Positions 1 to 6,276 of a DNA stretch of 6,804 nt are shown here, piece by piece; the first letter of the stretch is position 1, and each line of letters opens with the position of its first letter. The position numbers were made by a program, and so were the translations under genes. The notes under the pieces were generated by a model. It was not told where the DNA came from. It did not search any database and worked only from the letters and a program-made list of their open reading frames with translations. This stretch comes from Desulfobacteraceae bacterium (GTDB lineage Bacteria; Desulfobacterota; Desulfobacteria; Desulfobacterales; UBA11574): positions 1 to 6,804 of the forward strand of contig DAOVAE010000066.1 of NCBI GenBank assembly GCA_030671225.1, in the 5' to 3' direction.

Positions 1-45
1 TCCTTTCACATAAAATTTAACACAGCCGCAAACCGGACATTTCAT
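1..45 (-). CDS. Zinc-ribbon-like protein, N-terminal fragment (runs off left edge)
   Basis: Only the first 15 codons are visible, reading MKCPVCGCVKFYVKG. The Cys-Pro-x-Cys knuckle near the N terminus is what one expects of a zinc ribbon or rubredoxin-like metal site, but the second half of the site would lie outside the window. An in-frame ATG nine bases upstream (position 54) is also possible. I prefer 45 because an AAGAG sequence at 55-59 sits about nine bases before it and directly abuts the ATG at 54. The gene begins 12 bases after the rubrerythrin stop, so it is probably co-transcribed and translationally coupled. Function cannot be assigned from this fragment. Confidence 0.5.
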   Translation of the reverse strand, partial: MKCPVCGCVKFYVKG

Positions 46-57
46 ATTGCGCATCTC

Positions 58-555
58 TTATTCTACTCTGGAAAAAGCCTTGATATTGGCTTTGCAAACC
101 GGGCATTTTTCGGGCGCCTCATTTTCACAGGTATAGCCGCAAACGGCACAGACATAGTAACATTCCACTTCTTCCGGATTACTCAGGATGTCCAGAGCAT
201 TTTGGTAAAGATCAGCATGAACTTTTTCAACTTCATTGGCATATGTGAAGCTTCTCTCTGCCGCTTTATTGCCCTCCGACATAGCCGCTTCGATCATGGG
301 CGGATACATTTTTTTAAATTCATGGGTTTCACCTGCAATGGCTTCTTTGAGATTTTCAGCGGTAGTTTTAATACCCTTGAGTGCCCTCAAATGGGCATGT
401 GCATGCACTGTTTCGGCCTCCGCAGCCGCCCTGAAGAGCTTGCCAACCTGAGTGTATCCTTCCTGGTCCGCCTTTTTAGCAAAGGCGAGATATTTACGGT
501 TGGCCTGTGATTCTCCTGCAAATGCTTCCAATAAATTTTGTTCTGTTTTACTCAT
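58..555 (-). CDS. rbr: Rubrerythrin (diiron peroxidase with C-terminal rubredoxin domain)
   Basis: This is a 165-residue classical rubrerythrin, a cytoplasmic NAD(P)H-linked peroxidase of anaerobes that reduces hydrogen peroxide to water. The ferritin-like four-helix domain spans about residues 1-125. Visible diiron ligand motifs are E15, E48-x2-H51, E76/E79 and E110-x2-H113. The C-terminal rubredoxin-type domain carries C136-x2-C139 and C151-x2-C154, which would bind one iron and pass electrons to the diiron site. Length matches short rubrerythrins. An upstream ATG at 600 would add 15 residues, but GAGGAG at 563-568, seven bases before the ATG at 555, decides the start. It is the last complete gene of the island and is separated from the OsmC gene by 175 bases holding a possible promoter. 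Identification is secure. Confidence 0.97.
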   Translation of the reverse strand: MSKTEQNLLEAFAGESQANRKYLAFAKKADQEGYTQVGKLFRAAAEAETVHAHAHLRALKGIKTTAENLKEAIAGETHEFKKMYPPMIEAAMSEGNKAAERSFTYANEVEKVHADLYQNALDILSNPEEVECYYVCAVCGYTCENEAPEKCPVCKANIKAFSRVE

Positions 556-562
556 GAATTTT

Positions 563-568
563 CTCCTC
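563..568 (-). promoter_or_regulatory. Ribosome binding site of rubrerythrin
   Basis: GAGGAG on the minus strand lies seven bases before the ATG at 555. It selects this start over the in-frame ATG at 600, which has no comparable site. Confidence 0.8.
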
Positions 569-621
569 TCAATAGAACTTAGCTTCTCTGCGCTCCGCAA
601 TTGGGATAATGGAGTAATGGG

Positions 622-649
622 TTTATAGGCTCTACGGGCCGTAGGCCAA
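622..649 (-). promoter_or_regulatory. Candidate sigma70-type promoter for rubrerythrin with a palindromic spacer
   Basis: On the minus strand TTGGCC (644-649) and TATAAA (622-627) are separated by 16 bases, a plausible -35/-10 pair. The spacer contains an inverted repeat: CTACG and CGTAG (632-636 and 640-644), extended by flanking GGC/GCC with one unpaired base (628-647). There is no T-run after the repeat, so it does not look like an intrinsic terminator; its place between -35 and -10 would suit an operator. This is inference from motifs only. Confidence 0.35.
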
Positions 650-730
650 TACTTCGGAAAGCGGAAACTGGTTAATAAGCAATTTATATTTCAATAAGTT
701 ACAGAAATTCCGAGACGTTTAATTAAAATG

Positions 731-1195
731 TTATAAGTCTTCCATGGTCAATTCATGCGTTATGTCTATACAGCCGATAACACTTTGTGCACCCGGGCAT
801 AAAGAAAGATACGTATCCAGCGATTCTTTAGCATCTTCTCTGTTTTCAGCCGGTACTTTAAGCTCATAATGTACGTTGATGCGCGTGATTTTGAGAACAC
901 CGTCAACATCTTCAATATCACCTGTTACCGTTGCCTTAAACAGGTCTTGCACGGTTCTAATCTTTTTGCCGGCCAGCACCGCAGCCAGTGTGCCCATCAT
1001 TCAGCCTCCGACTGCGCCGACAATATGGTCTAAAGTAGCGGCATGCTCTTCCTCGGGCTCAATCTTATAAAAGTCTTTGATTCCTCCGTGAACACCATAG
1101 AAAACCGGTTCAGCAAAGCCCTTTATTTCAGCCTTACGGGTGGGTCCTTTCTCTCTTGTGATAGTAATATGTGACCTATGAACGACAGTTGCCAT
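731..1195 (-). CDS. OsmC-family peroxiredoxin, probable selenoprotein (in-frame UGA read as Sec at residue 65)
   Basis: Two stretches in the same frame (64 and 89 codons) are separated only by a UGA at 1001-1003. Read through, they form a 154-residue protein of OsmC/Ohr-like length. OsmC proteins are thiol peroxidases that reduce organic or inorganic hydroperoxides with two conserved cysteines. The UGA falls where the first (peroxidatic) Cys is expected, in the context ...DHIVGAVGG-U-MMGTLAAVLA, equivalent to the helix that usually reads ...GC(L/M)xGT. The second conserved Cys is present as C133 in LSLCPGAQSV, with another at C142. A SECIS-like hairpin starts 12 bases after the UGA. The start at 1195 has GGAGG four bases upstream. 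No frameshift or other stop is present, which argues against decay. The alternatives are two separate polypeptides by reinitiation or a recent nonsense mutation. Sec-containing OsmC-like proteins are, from memory, known from surveys of bacterial selenoproteomes. Confidence 0.85.
969..988 (-). promoter_or_regulatory. Candidate bacterial SECIS element of the OsmC gene
   Basis: In the mRNA, CUGGCU (983-988) can pair with GGCCGG (969-974), giving six pairs including two G-U wobbles, with the eight-base apical loop GCGGUGCU. The loop begins 18 bases after the UGA with a G as its first base. This agrees with the loose bacterial SECIS rule as I recall it: a loop 16-37 bases downstream and a G among its first two bases. 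A competing hairpin (GGCAC with GUGCU) is possible but its loop would be too close to the UGA. The pairing is seen; the function is inferred. Confidence 0.5.
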
Positions 1196-1267
1196 AATTC
1201 CTCCCTTGTTAACAAATTAAAATTTCGATAATTTCACCAACCAAACAGAATCCCCAAATAAAAAGCA

Positions 1268-1735
1268 TCAACCCCCTGCTGTTTGAGGAAAGGCGGTGTT
1301 GACATATAAATACTCCATCTTTTCCTTATGCTTTAATTCCTCGTTGGCTATCTTGAGCAGCATCTCTTTGGTATCGCCCCTGGGATGCAATTCTGCAAGT
1401 TCGGTGTAAAACTTGTAGGATTTAAGTTCCCTATGAGATGCCACCAAGAAAACATCTTCCCGGCGCATATCTTTTGCGATCTCCGGTTCTTCCTGGTGCT
1501 CGGCGATCTTGTAATGGACAACATCACTCATCCTTAAAGCATCCGAACCGTATCGACCTTCGCGGTAATTAACTAAAAAGTCCTTGTGTTTTTTTTCCTC
1601 ACTTGCGACCCACTCGATGGCCTCTTTGACACTTTTGTCCTCTATTTTATCAAGGATATCCATGTAAAACAGATAGGCCTCTTCCTCCTTCTGTATGGCT
1701 TTATCAAGCACTTCTGAAACCTTTAGATCTATCAT
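1268..1735 (-). CDS. Rubrerythrin-like ferritin-fold diiron protein without rubredoxin domain
   Basis: This 155-residue protein has two repeated halves of a ferritin-like four-helix bundle. Carboxylate/histidine motifs appear in the expected order: the EEEAYLFY helix (E17-E19), E47-x2-H50, a HRELKSYKFY helix (E103) and E133-x2-H136, together enough for a diiron site. It lacks the four-cysteine rubredoxin tail of classical rubrerythrin, so electrons would have to come from a separate partner, possibly a rubredoxin domain encoded nearby. A role in peroxide or oxygen reduction, or iron handling, is inferred from the family and context. GGAGGG lies nine bases before the ATG and supports the start. 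It sits 67 bases after the anti-sigma gene and 72 bases before the OsmC gene. No signal peptide or membrane segment is seen, so it is probably cytoplasmic. Confidence 0.88.
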   Translation of the reverse strand: MIDLKVSEVLDKAIQKEEEAYLFYMDILDKIEDKSVKEAIEWVASEEKKHKDFLVNYREGRYGSDALRMSDVVHYKIAEHQEEPEIAKDMRREDVFLVASHRELKSYKFYTELAELHPRGDTKEMLLKIANEELKHKEKMEYLYVNTAFPQTAGG

Positions 1736-1802
1736 AATATCAATCCCTCCAAAGTAATATTTTTTTGGTTTGCATCAGGAAACAAATTGGAACTCAAAAA
1801 GG

Positions 1803-2078
1803 TTATTCTGATTTATCTAAGACATTATGGATATAGCGTTTAATCCGTTCACGGGCCTCAGGCGGCAGTGTTGTAAAAGGTTCTATGTCTTCACCGCGTG
1901 CCGCGTGTAAATGGATTGTTTCACGCAGAAACAGTAATTGCTTCTGATATCGGGAACAGAATTTACACATCAGCAGATGCATCCCTAACCCTACCCGCTG
2001 ATGAAAAGATAATTCGCGATCCATCGAATCAGATAACATCCGGGTCACTTCTTTGCAATTAAACATCCAGAGTTTCAT
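1803..2078 (-). CDS. Zinc-finger (ZAS/zf-HC2 type) anti-sigma factor
   Basis: This 91-residue protein carries the ZAS-type zinc-binding signature C8 ... H34-x3-C38-x2-C41 that defines a class of anti-sigma factors binding ECF sigma factors, exemplified by RsrA. It has no hydrophobic segment, so it should be cytosolic. In redox-responsive members, oxidation of the Cys/Zn centre releases the sigma factor. A GTG at 2081 overlaps the sigma stop codon, but I prefer the ATG at 2078 because GAGGA at 2085-2089 is then six bases away rather than three. The gene starts two bases after the sigma stop, a typical translationally coupled sigma/anti-sigma pair. The downstream two thirds are charged and helical-looking. 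Anti-sigma identity is well supported; the redox-sensing role is inferred from the ligand set and the neighbouring peroxide genes. Confidence 0.87.
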   Translation of the reverse strand: MKLWMFNCKEVTRMLSDSMDRELSFHQRVGLGMHLLMCKFCSRYQKQLLFLRETIHLHAARGEDIEPFTTLPPEARERIKRYIHNVLDKSE

Positions 2079-2080
2079 CA

Positions 2081-2680
2081 CTAATCCTCAGTGCTTATGC
2101 TGGTGAACCAATTGATTTCCAAGCAATATCTTAAATATCCGCGGGCTCGATGAAGTATTACCCAACAATTGGTCGCTGAAATATCCAAAACCTTACAGAT
2201 TTCTTCAGTGGTTTTGCCAATCATTTCACGGAGGATAAAAACACTGGCCATGCGGCTGGAAAGCCCCGATAAACAATCGTTTAAAACTTTCATAAACTCG
2301 CGCTGCTCATAAAGTTTCATCGGATCGGCATCCCATTTGGCCGGTTTTATCTTCCATTGTCCTTTTTGGTCAAAAAGGTTATCCAAGGCTTCCGTGCCGG
2401 ATATAATATTATCGCCGGATGGCTCTTTAGCTTTTTTACGAAAGTGATCTACAATTTTGTGTTTGAGAACCCCGGTAAACCATGTTTTCTCGGAGGAGCG
2501 GCTTGCAAAATTTTTGCGAGCACTTAGGGCTGCCAGGAAGGTCTCCTGAACCAGATCCTCGGCGGCTGAAGGGTCTCGAACTCTGGATAGTGCAAAGCGG
2601 TAAAGATAATCTCCGTAATGGTCAACCCATGTTTCCGGGTTAATGGTTGGACTGTCTGTACTGGAATTTTTTGGGTTCAT
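2081..2680 (-). CDS. ECF-type RNA polymerase sigma factor (RpoE-like)
   Basis: This 199-residue protein has the two-domain layout of extracytoplasmic-function sigma factors. Region 2 covers about residues 20-85, with the core-binding motif DLVQETF (42-48) and the -10-recognition stretch from W67 to K83. After an unusually long charged linker, region 4 covers about 137-190 and has a helix-turn-helix (TTEEICKVLDISATNCWVILHRAR). The ending LRYCLEINWF recalls a small subfamily of ECF sigmas paired with zinc anti-sigmas. It would direct polymerase to stress promoters, released by the anti-sigma encoded immediately downstream. No clear Shine-Dalgarno precedes the ATG at 2680; instead a seven-codon ORF (2700 to 2677, peptide MLLNIKK) ends in an ATGA overlap with it. 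It lies 38 bases after the flavoprotein gene with no terminator between. Confidence 0.93.
   Translation of the reverse strand: MNPKNSSTDSPTINPETWVDHYGDYLYRFALSRVRDPSAAEDLVQETFLAALSARKNFASRSSEKTWFTGVLKHKIVDHFRKKAKEPSGDNIISGTEALDNLFDQKGQWKIKPAKWDADPMKLYEQREFMKVLNDCLSGLSSRMASVFILREMIGKTTEEICKVLDISATNCWVILHRARGYLRYCLEINWFTSISTED
2085..2089 (-). promoter_or_regulatory. Ribosome binding site of the anti-sigma gene
   Basis: GAGGA lies inside the last codons of the sigma gene, six bases before the ATG at 2078 and only three before the GTG at 2081, so it favours the ATG and implies translational coupling. Confidence 0.6.
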
Positions 2681-2718
2681 TTTTTAATGTTTAACAGCAT
2701 AAAATCATGATAGCAATT

Positions 2719-4314
2719 TTACGTCCAGTATGGATTGATCAAGTCTTCAAATATGGTCAATGCCGCCTCGGCGCCGTGTCCAGCGGCGGTTACGATTTGC
2801 TTGTATCCTCCCGCTACATCTCCGGAAGTATAAATTCCCGGAATATTGGTTCTGTATTGATCGTGCTTGATGAAACCTTCCTCAGTAAGCTCAAGTCCTA
2901 TTTCTTGTGCCAGGCCTATGGCAGGATTATAGCCTATGGCAATAAAAACGCCGCTCACGGGCAAGGTTGAGAGATCTTCAGTTTTATTATTGTAAAGCAG
3001 AACTTCTTCTACATTATATTTTCCCTTGATCTCCTTGACTTCTGTATTGAATAAAATCGGTATGTTGTTTTGAATAAGGTTTTTAACCAAAAAGTCCTGA
3101 GCTCTTAAGTTGTCTCCCCTATGGACCAAGGTTACATTAACACCGATATGATACATATGAAGCGCTTCGGTAACGGCGCTATTTCCGCCGCCGACCGTTA
3201 TCACTTTTTTGTCTTTGAAAAGAGGACCGTCACAGGTGCTACAATAACTCACACCATGTCCGGCAAGACGCGACTCCCCGGGTACACCAAGATTTCTGTA
3301 AGTGGCTCCGGTTGCCATCAGCACCACCTTGGTATTGAACCTTCGCCTGCTAGTTTGAACGATTATGGGCTCTCCGGGTTCAACTCCCACAACTTCCTCT
3401 CCCGGAAAAATCTGCACATATTCAAGGGCATGGGTGACCATCATGTCCACAAGAGTCTTTCCTCCTATCTGCTTCATCCCTGGATAATTCTCAACAACCG
3501 GAGTGGTGGCAACCTGGCCTCCAAGAACACCCTTTTCCACCACAACCGATTTTAGCCCGCTGCGCGCCGCATATATTCCGGCACTCAGTCCGGCCGGCCC
3601 TCCACCTATAATAACAAGGTCTGTCTCAACCTCCTGGACATCGCTTTCAGGTATAAATACAGTCTGCTGTTCCATTTTCTCCAGAGAAAGTATGAACAGT
3701 TCTTCCGGTTGAGCTCCCTGAGCTATCAGAACATCATTAGCATATGTCTGTGGAACAGATTGGGCTGAATAGTGGGTAGCAAGCTCAGAATTTGCCTGAA
3801 TATCTATAATTTCGAGAGAGATTAAATCGGGTTTTTCCACAGCTGCTTTCAATGTATTTAACGCCTGTTGAGGGCAATAAGGACATGTTGCACTGACAAA
3901 TACCTTGATGTCCCTTGGCTGTTTAATTTTCTTTATTACATGTAGAGACTGCTCATTGAGGTTGCTTTTCTGAGACCCAATAAGAATGAGAGCTTCCAGG
4001 AAAATACGGCCCTCTTCACCAATAGGAGCACCCAGCCATCGGATGTTATAGCGGTCCGGATCAAAAACCAGGGTAGGCGACTGTTGTACATTCAATTTTT
4101 TTGCCAACTCGTGATCAAGATTAAATTCGCGTAGAACGATTTTATCGGTCAGTTCACGAAAGAAGCGAAGGGTTTGCCTGGCAGCATCGCTGAAAACATC
4201 GTTCTTGCCCGGTTGAGTAAATAAAATAATAGGGATTTCATTGGTAACCCCGCTAAGTAATTCGGAGATTTCCCTTTGAACCTGCTGTATCTGAGCTTCA
4301 TCAAGCTGATTCAT
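2719..4314 (-). CDS. AhpF/thioredoxin-reductase-like flavoprotein with N-terminal protein-disulfide-oxidoreductase module
   Basis: The 531-residue protein matches the AhpF architecture (about 520 residues). Residues about 15-115 form a first thioredoxin fold without a CxxC; about 130-215 form a second with the CPYC centre (C144, C147). From about 230 comes an FAD/NAD(P)H disulfide reductase domain: GGGPAG at 237-242, redox CSTC at 358-361 followed by DGPLF as in AhpF, a dinucleotide motif GGGNSA at 375-380, and the FAD-binding TSGDVAGGYKQ at 496-506. It should use NAD(P)H to reduce disulfides of a peroxidase or thioredoxin-like partner. At the 2'-phosphate site the usual HRR reads HRG with a later R (398-404), leaving NADPH versus NADH preference open. 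No ahpC is in the window. A longer start at 4338 is possible, but AAAGGGGGG seven bases before 4314 decides. trxB is an alternative name. Confidence 0.93.
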   Translation of the reverse strand: MNQLDEAQIQQVQREISELLSGVTNEIPIILFTQPGKNDVFSDAARQTLRFFRELTDKIVLREFNLDHELAKKLNVQQSPTLVFDPDRYNIRWLGAPIGEEGRIFLEALILIGSQKSNLNEQSLHVIKKIKQPRDIKVFVSATCPYCPQQALNTLKAAVEKPDLISLEIIDIQANSELATHYSAQSVPQTYANDVLIAQGAQPEELFILSLEKMEQQTVFIPESDVQEVETDLVIIGGGPAGLSAGIYAARSGLKSVVVEKGVLGGQVATTPVVENYPGMKQIGGKTLVDMMVTHALEYVQIFPGEEVVGVEPGEPIIVQTSRRRFNTKVVLMATGATYRNLGVPGESRLAGHGVSYCSTCDGPLFKDKKVITVGGGNSAVTEALHMYHIGVNVTLVHRGDNLRAQDFLVKNLIQNNIPILFNTEVKEIKGKYNVEEVLLYNNKTEDLSTLPVSGVFIAIGYNPAIGLAQEIGLELTEEGFIKHDQYRTNIPGIYTSGDVAGGYKQIVTAAGHGAEAALTIFEDLINPYWT

Positions 4315-4321
4315 AAATTTT

Positions 4322-4330
4322 CCCCCCTTT
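4322..4330 (-). promoter_or_regulatory. Ribosome binding site of the AhpF-like gene
   Basis: AAAGGGGGG on the minus strand, seven bases before the ATG at 4314, selects that start. The in-frame ATG at 4338 directly abuts the previous stop codon. Confidence 0.65.
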
Positions 4331-4338
4331 ACATGCAA

Positions 4339-5019
4339 TTAATCCTTAAAAACAAGCTTTCCTCCTATGAAACCCGCAGTGCCGGCTGCAGCAAGCATGA
4401 CCAAGTTAACAAAAAGAAACGTCCATTTTTGGTATGACGGCTCAGTCGCCACATTGGGATTAATAATGAGCCACACAACCAGGATGATTACTGTTATTGC
4501 AACAACAACAGCAAAAATCATTTTCATTTTAAATAAGTTTGTCAGTTCACCACCATATTTTTTTTGCCATTCATTATACCCGGAAAAGAGGACAAGGGGC
4601 ATGGTTAAAACGACGAACACCAGGTTATAAAATGCCGCCTGACTTAAACCGCTGCAATTGAATACGGCTGCTAAAACGATAAAAATAACAGAGACCGGCA
4701 GCACGCCGTTGGGAATATGAACCGAGATCGGATGAACATGGTGCTTCACCATAAAGTCGCGCACAGGATCATATCTTGAGACAGACACTGTCGTTTCCTG
4801 TTTTGCATTTAGATCGTATCTTGAGACAGACACTGTCGCTTCCTGTTTTGAATTTAGATCGTTGTCTTGAGGTTTTTTCCGATCAAGTTTTTCTTCACCC
4901 TCTTCTGCTGGATCGACTTCAACGAACTTGCTACGATCGGCTCCGCATACAGGGCATTTTTCCGGTGGTTCATCTCCTTCATGGATGTAACCACACACGG
5001 TACATTCCCATTTTTTCAT
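4339..5019 (-). CDS. Rubredoxin-like domain fused to DUF2231-type membrane domain
   Basis: This 226-residue protein joins two modules. Residues 1-36 form a short rubredoxin/zinc-ribbon domain with C6-x2-C9 and C22-x2-C25, like the tail of rubrerythrin. Residues about 37-90 are a charged linker holding a 15-residue tandem repeat, DLNxKQExTVSVSRY, at 54-68 and 69-83. The rest is a membrane domain with four hydrophobic helices near 103-121, 128-147, 166-187 and 200-220, opened by the His-rich [13 protein letters not shown] (93-105), which resembles the start of DUF2231 proteins. The rubredoxin domain probably faces the cytoplasm (no signal peptide). A membrane-anchored electron carrier feeding soluble diiron peroxidases is plausible but unproven; the histidines could bind haem or metal. 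It lies 35 bases after citrate synthase and 24 bases before the flavoprotein start, so co-transcription is likely. Confidence 0.87.
   Translation of the reverse strand: MKKWECTVCGYIHEGDEPPEKCPVCGADRSKFVEVDPAEEGEEKLDRKKPQDNDLNSKQEATVSVSRYDLNAKQETTVSVSRYDPVRDFMVKHHVHPISVHIPNGVLPVSVIFIVLAAVFNCSGLSQAAFYNLVFVVLTMPLVLFSGYNEWQKKYGGELTNLFKMKMIFAVVVAITVIILVVWLIINPNVATEPSYQKWTFLFVNLVMLAAAGTAGFIGGKLVFKD
4767..4871 (-). repeat. 45-bp in-frame tandem repeat in the rubredoxin-DUF2231 linker
   Basis: Two adjacent 45-bp units (4767-4811 and 4812-4856) differ at only three positions; a degenerate start of a third follows (4857-4871). Each unit encodes 15 residues, so copy changes keep the reading frame. Each unit also contains the palindrome GACAG-ACA-CTGTC. 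The near identity implies a recent duplication or gene conversion. Confidence 0.85.
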
Positions 5020-5054
5020 TCCGCTCTCTTTCTCATTTCAGCTTGGATATCAAG

Positions 5055-6233
5055 TTATCTGTCTTCTAAGGGAACGAACGCGCACAGATCCGGGCCGCAA
5101 TAATCGCCAATATAATGGGAGTCCGGGCGATAGAGCACAGGCTTTGGCGCTGCGCCTCCGAACTGCTCCTCAATGACATGGGCGGCCCAGCCGGATATCC
5201 TGGCAATGGCAAATATGGGGGTAAACAAATCGGCCGGTATTCCCATGTAGTAATAAAGTGCTGCACTGTAGAAATCTACATTGACATAAATATCCCTGCC
5301 CTTTTTACGCTTAAAGGCTTCTTTACCTTTCTGTTCAAGGAGTTTCGTCATTTCGTACCATCTGGTTTCGCCGGTGCGCTCACCCATAGTCTTGGACATG
5401 GGCGCCAGGATATGGGCCCGCGGGTCATCGGTCTGATAGACCGCATGGCCCAGCCCCATGATTATGCCGCCGGTATCGAGCAAATTGGTAACATACTCTT
5501 CAACCTTGTCCACAGAACCGATTTCAAGGAGCATCTCCATAACCCGCGTGTTGGCGCCACCATGTAATTCACCTGACAAAGAGCCGACACCTGCTGTGAC
5601 GGCCGCATACATATGAGCCCTTGTGGATGCCACTTCTCTTGCCGCAAAGGTCGAAGCATTAAACGAGTGTTCTGCATGAAGCACCAGGCAGACATCAAAA
5701 AAACCGGTCAGCTCATCATCAGGAATTGTTCCGTTCATCATATAGAGAAAGTTGGCAGCGTGACTTAGACTGGGATTGGGTTCAATCGGCTTTTGATTAT
5801 TCCGTATTCGACTCCATGCTGCAACAATTGTGGGAAACTTGGCTATCAGTTTTATGGCCATACGATTTGCGGCTTCCAGGGATAGTTCTTTTGCATCAGG
5901 ATCATGGTGGGCCAGCATCGCAGCACCTGCTTGAAGAATATCCATTGGCAGGGCATCTTTCGGGCGGTTTTCAAGTGATAAGATCAACTCAGGCGGCAAC
6001 TGCCTCTCTTCGGCAAGCTGTTTTTTAAAATGATCCAATTCCTTTTTGTTAGGTAGTTTCTCATAAAGAAGGAGGTACACGACTTCTTCATATGAAATTT
6101 CACCTGCAAGTTCTTTTATAAGATACCCCCTGTAAATGAGTTTGCCGGCAAGACCATCCACATCACTGATCTTGGTGGTTGCAACCTTGAAGCCTCTAAG
6201 GCCTGTATTTAAAATCGGTTTACATTCTTCCAT
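5055..6233 (-). CDS. Citrate synthase / 2-methylcitrate synthase family protein
   Basis: This 392-residue protein has the short-form Si-type citrate synthase fold, condensing oxaloacetate with acetyl-CoA (or propionyl-CoA in methylcitrate synthases) in the cytoplasm. Catalytic motifs are all present: H224 in GELHGGAN, H263 in GLGHAVY, and D320 in NVDFYSA; oxaloacetate-binding arginines appear as R272 (DPRA), R345 (FAIARISGWAAH) and R369 (YRPDSHYIG). The LHAEHSFNASTFAAR signature lies at 185-199. GELHGGAN replaces the more common GPLHGGAN. Citrate versus methylcitrate specificity cannot be settled by eye; no prpB or prpD is nearby, which slightly favours citrate synthase (gltA). AGGAGG six bases before the ATG is an ideal ribosome site. 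It is the first gene of the cluster and is preceded by a promoter-like region. Confidence 0.95.
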   Translation of the reverse strand: MEECKPILNTGLRGFKVATTKISDVDGLAGKLIYRGYLIKELAGEISYEEVVYLLLYEKLPNKKELDHFKKQLAEERQLPPELILSLENRPKDALPMDILQAGAAMLAHHDPDAKELSLEAANRMAIKLIAKFPTIVAAWSRIRNNQKPIEPNPSLSHAANFLYMMNGTIPDDELTGFFDVCLVLHAEHSFNASTFAAREVASTRAHMYAAVTAGVGSLSGELHGGANTRVMEMLLEIGSVDKVEEYVTNLLDTGGIIMGLGHAVYQTDDPRAHILAPMSKTMGERTGETRWYEMTKLLEQKGKEAFKRKKGRDIYVNVDFYSAALYYYMGIPADLFTPIFAIARISGWAAHVIEEQFGGAAPKPVLYRPDSHYIGDYCGPDLCAFVPLEDR

Positions 6234-6276
6234 TTTAAACCTCCTTTTTTTAAGATGAATGTGAGATATACTCCAT

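Noticed and set aside
731..1000. Reading the OsmC halves as two independent genes or a pseudogene
   Set aside because: Both are in one frame, neither alone is a complete OsmC fold, the interruption is a single UGA at the catalytic position, and both halves look intact. Reinitiation is kept as a secondary possibility in the findings.
3121..3555. Long plus-strand frame opposite the AhpF-like gene
   Set aside because: It is antisense to a well-supported flavoprotein domain and shows no recognisable motif or ribosome site.
5115..5567. 150-codon plus-strand frame opposite citrate synthase
   Set aside because: It mirrors the strongly conserved catalytic region of citrate synthase and has no recognisable domain.
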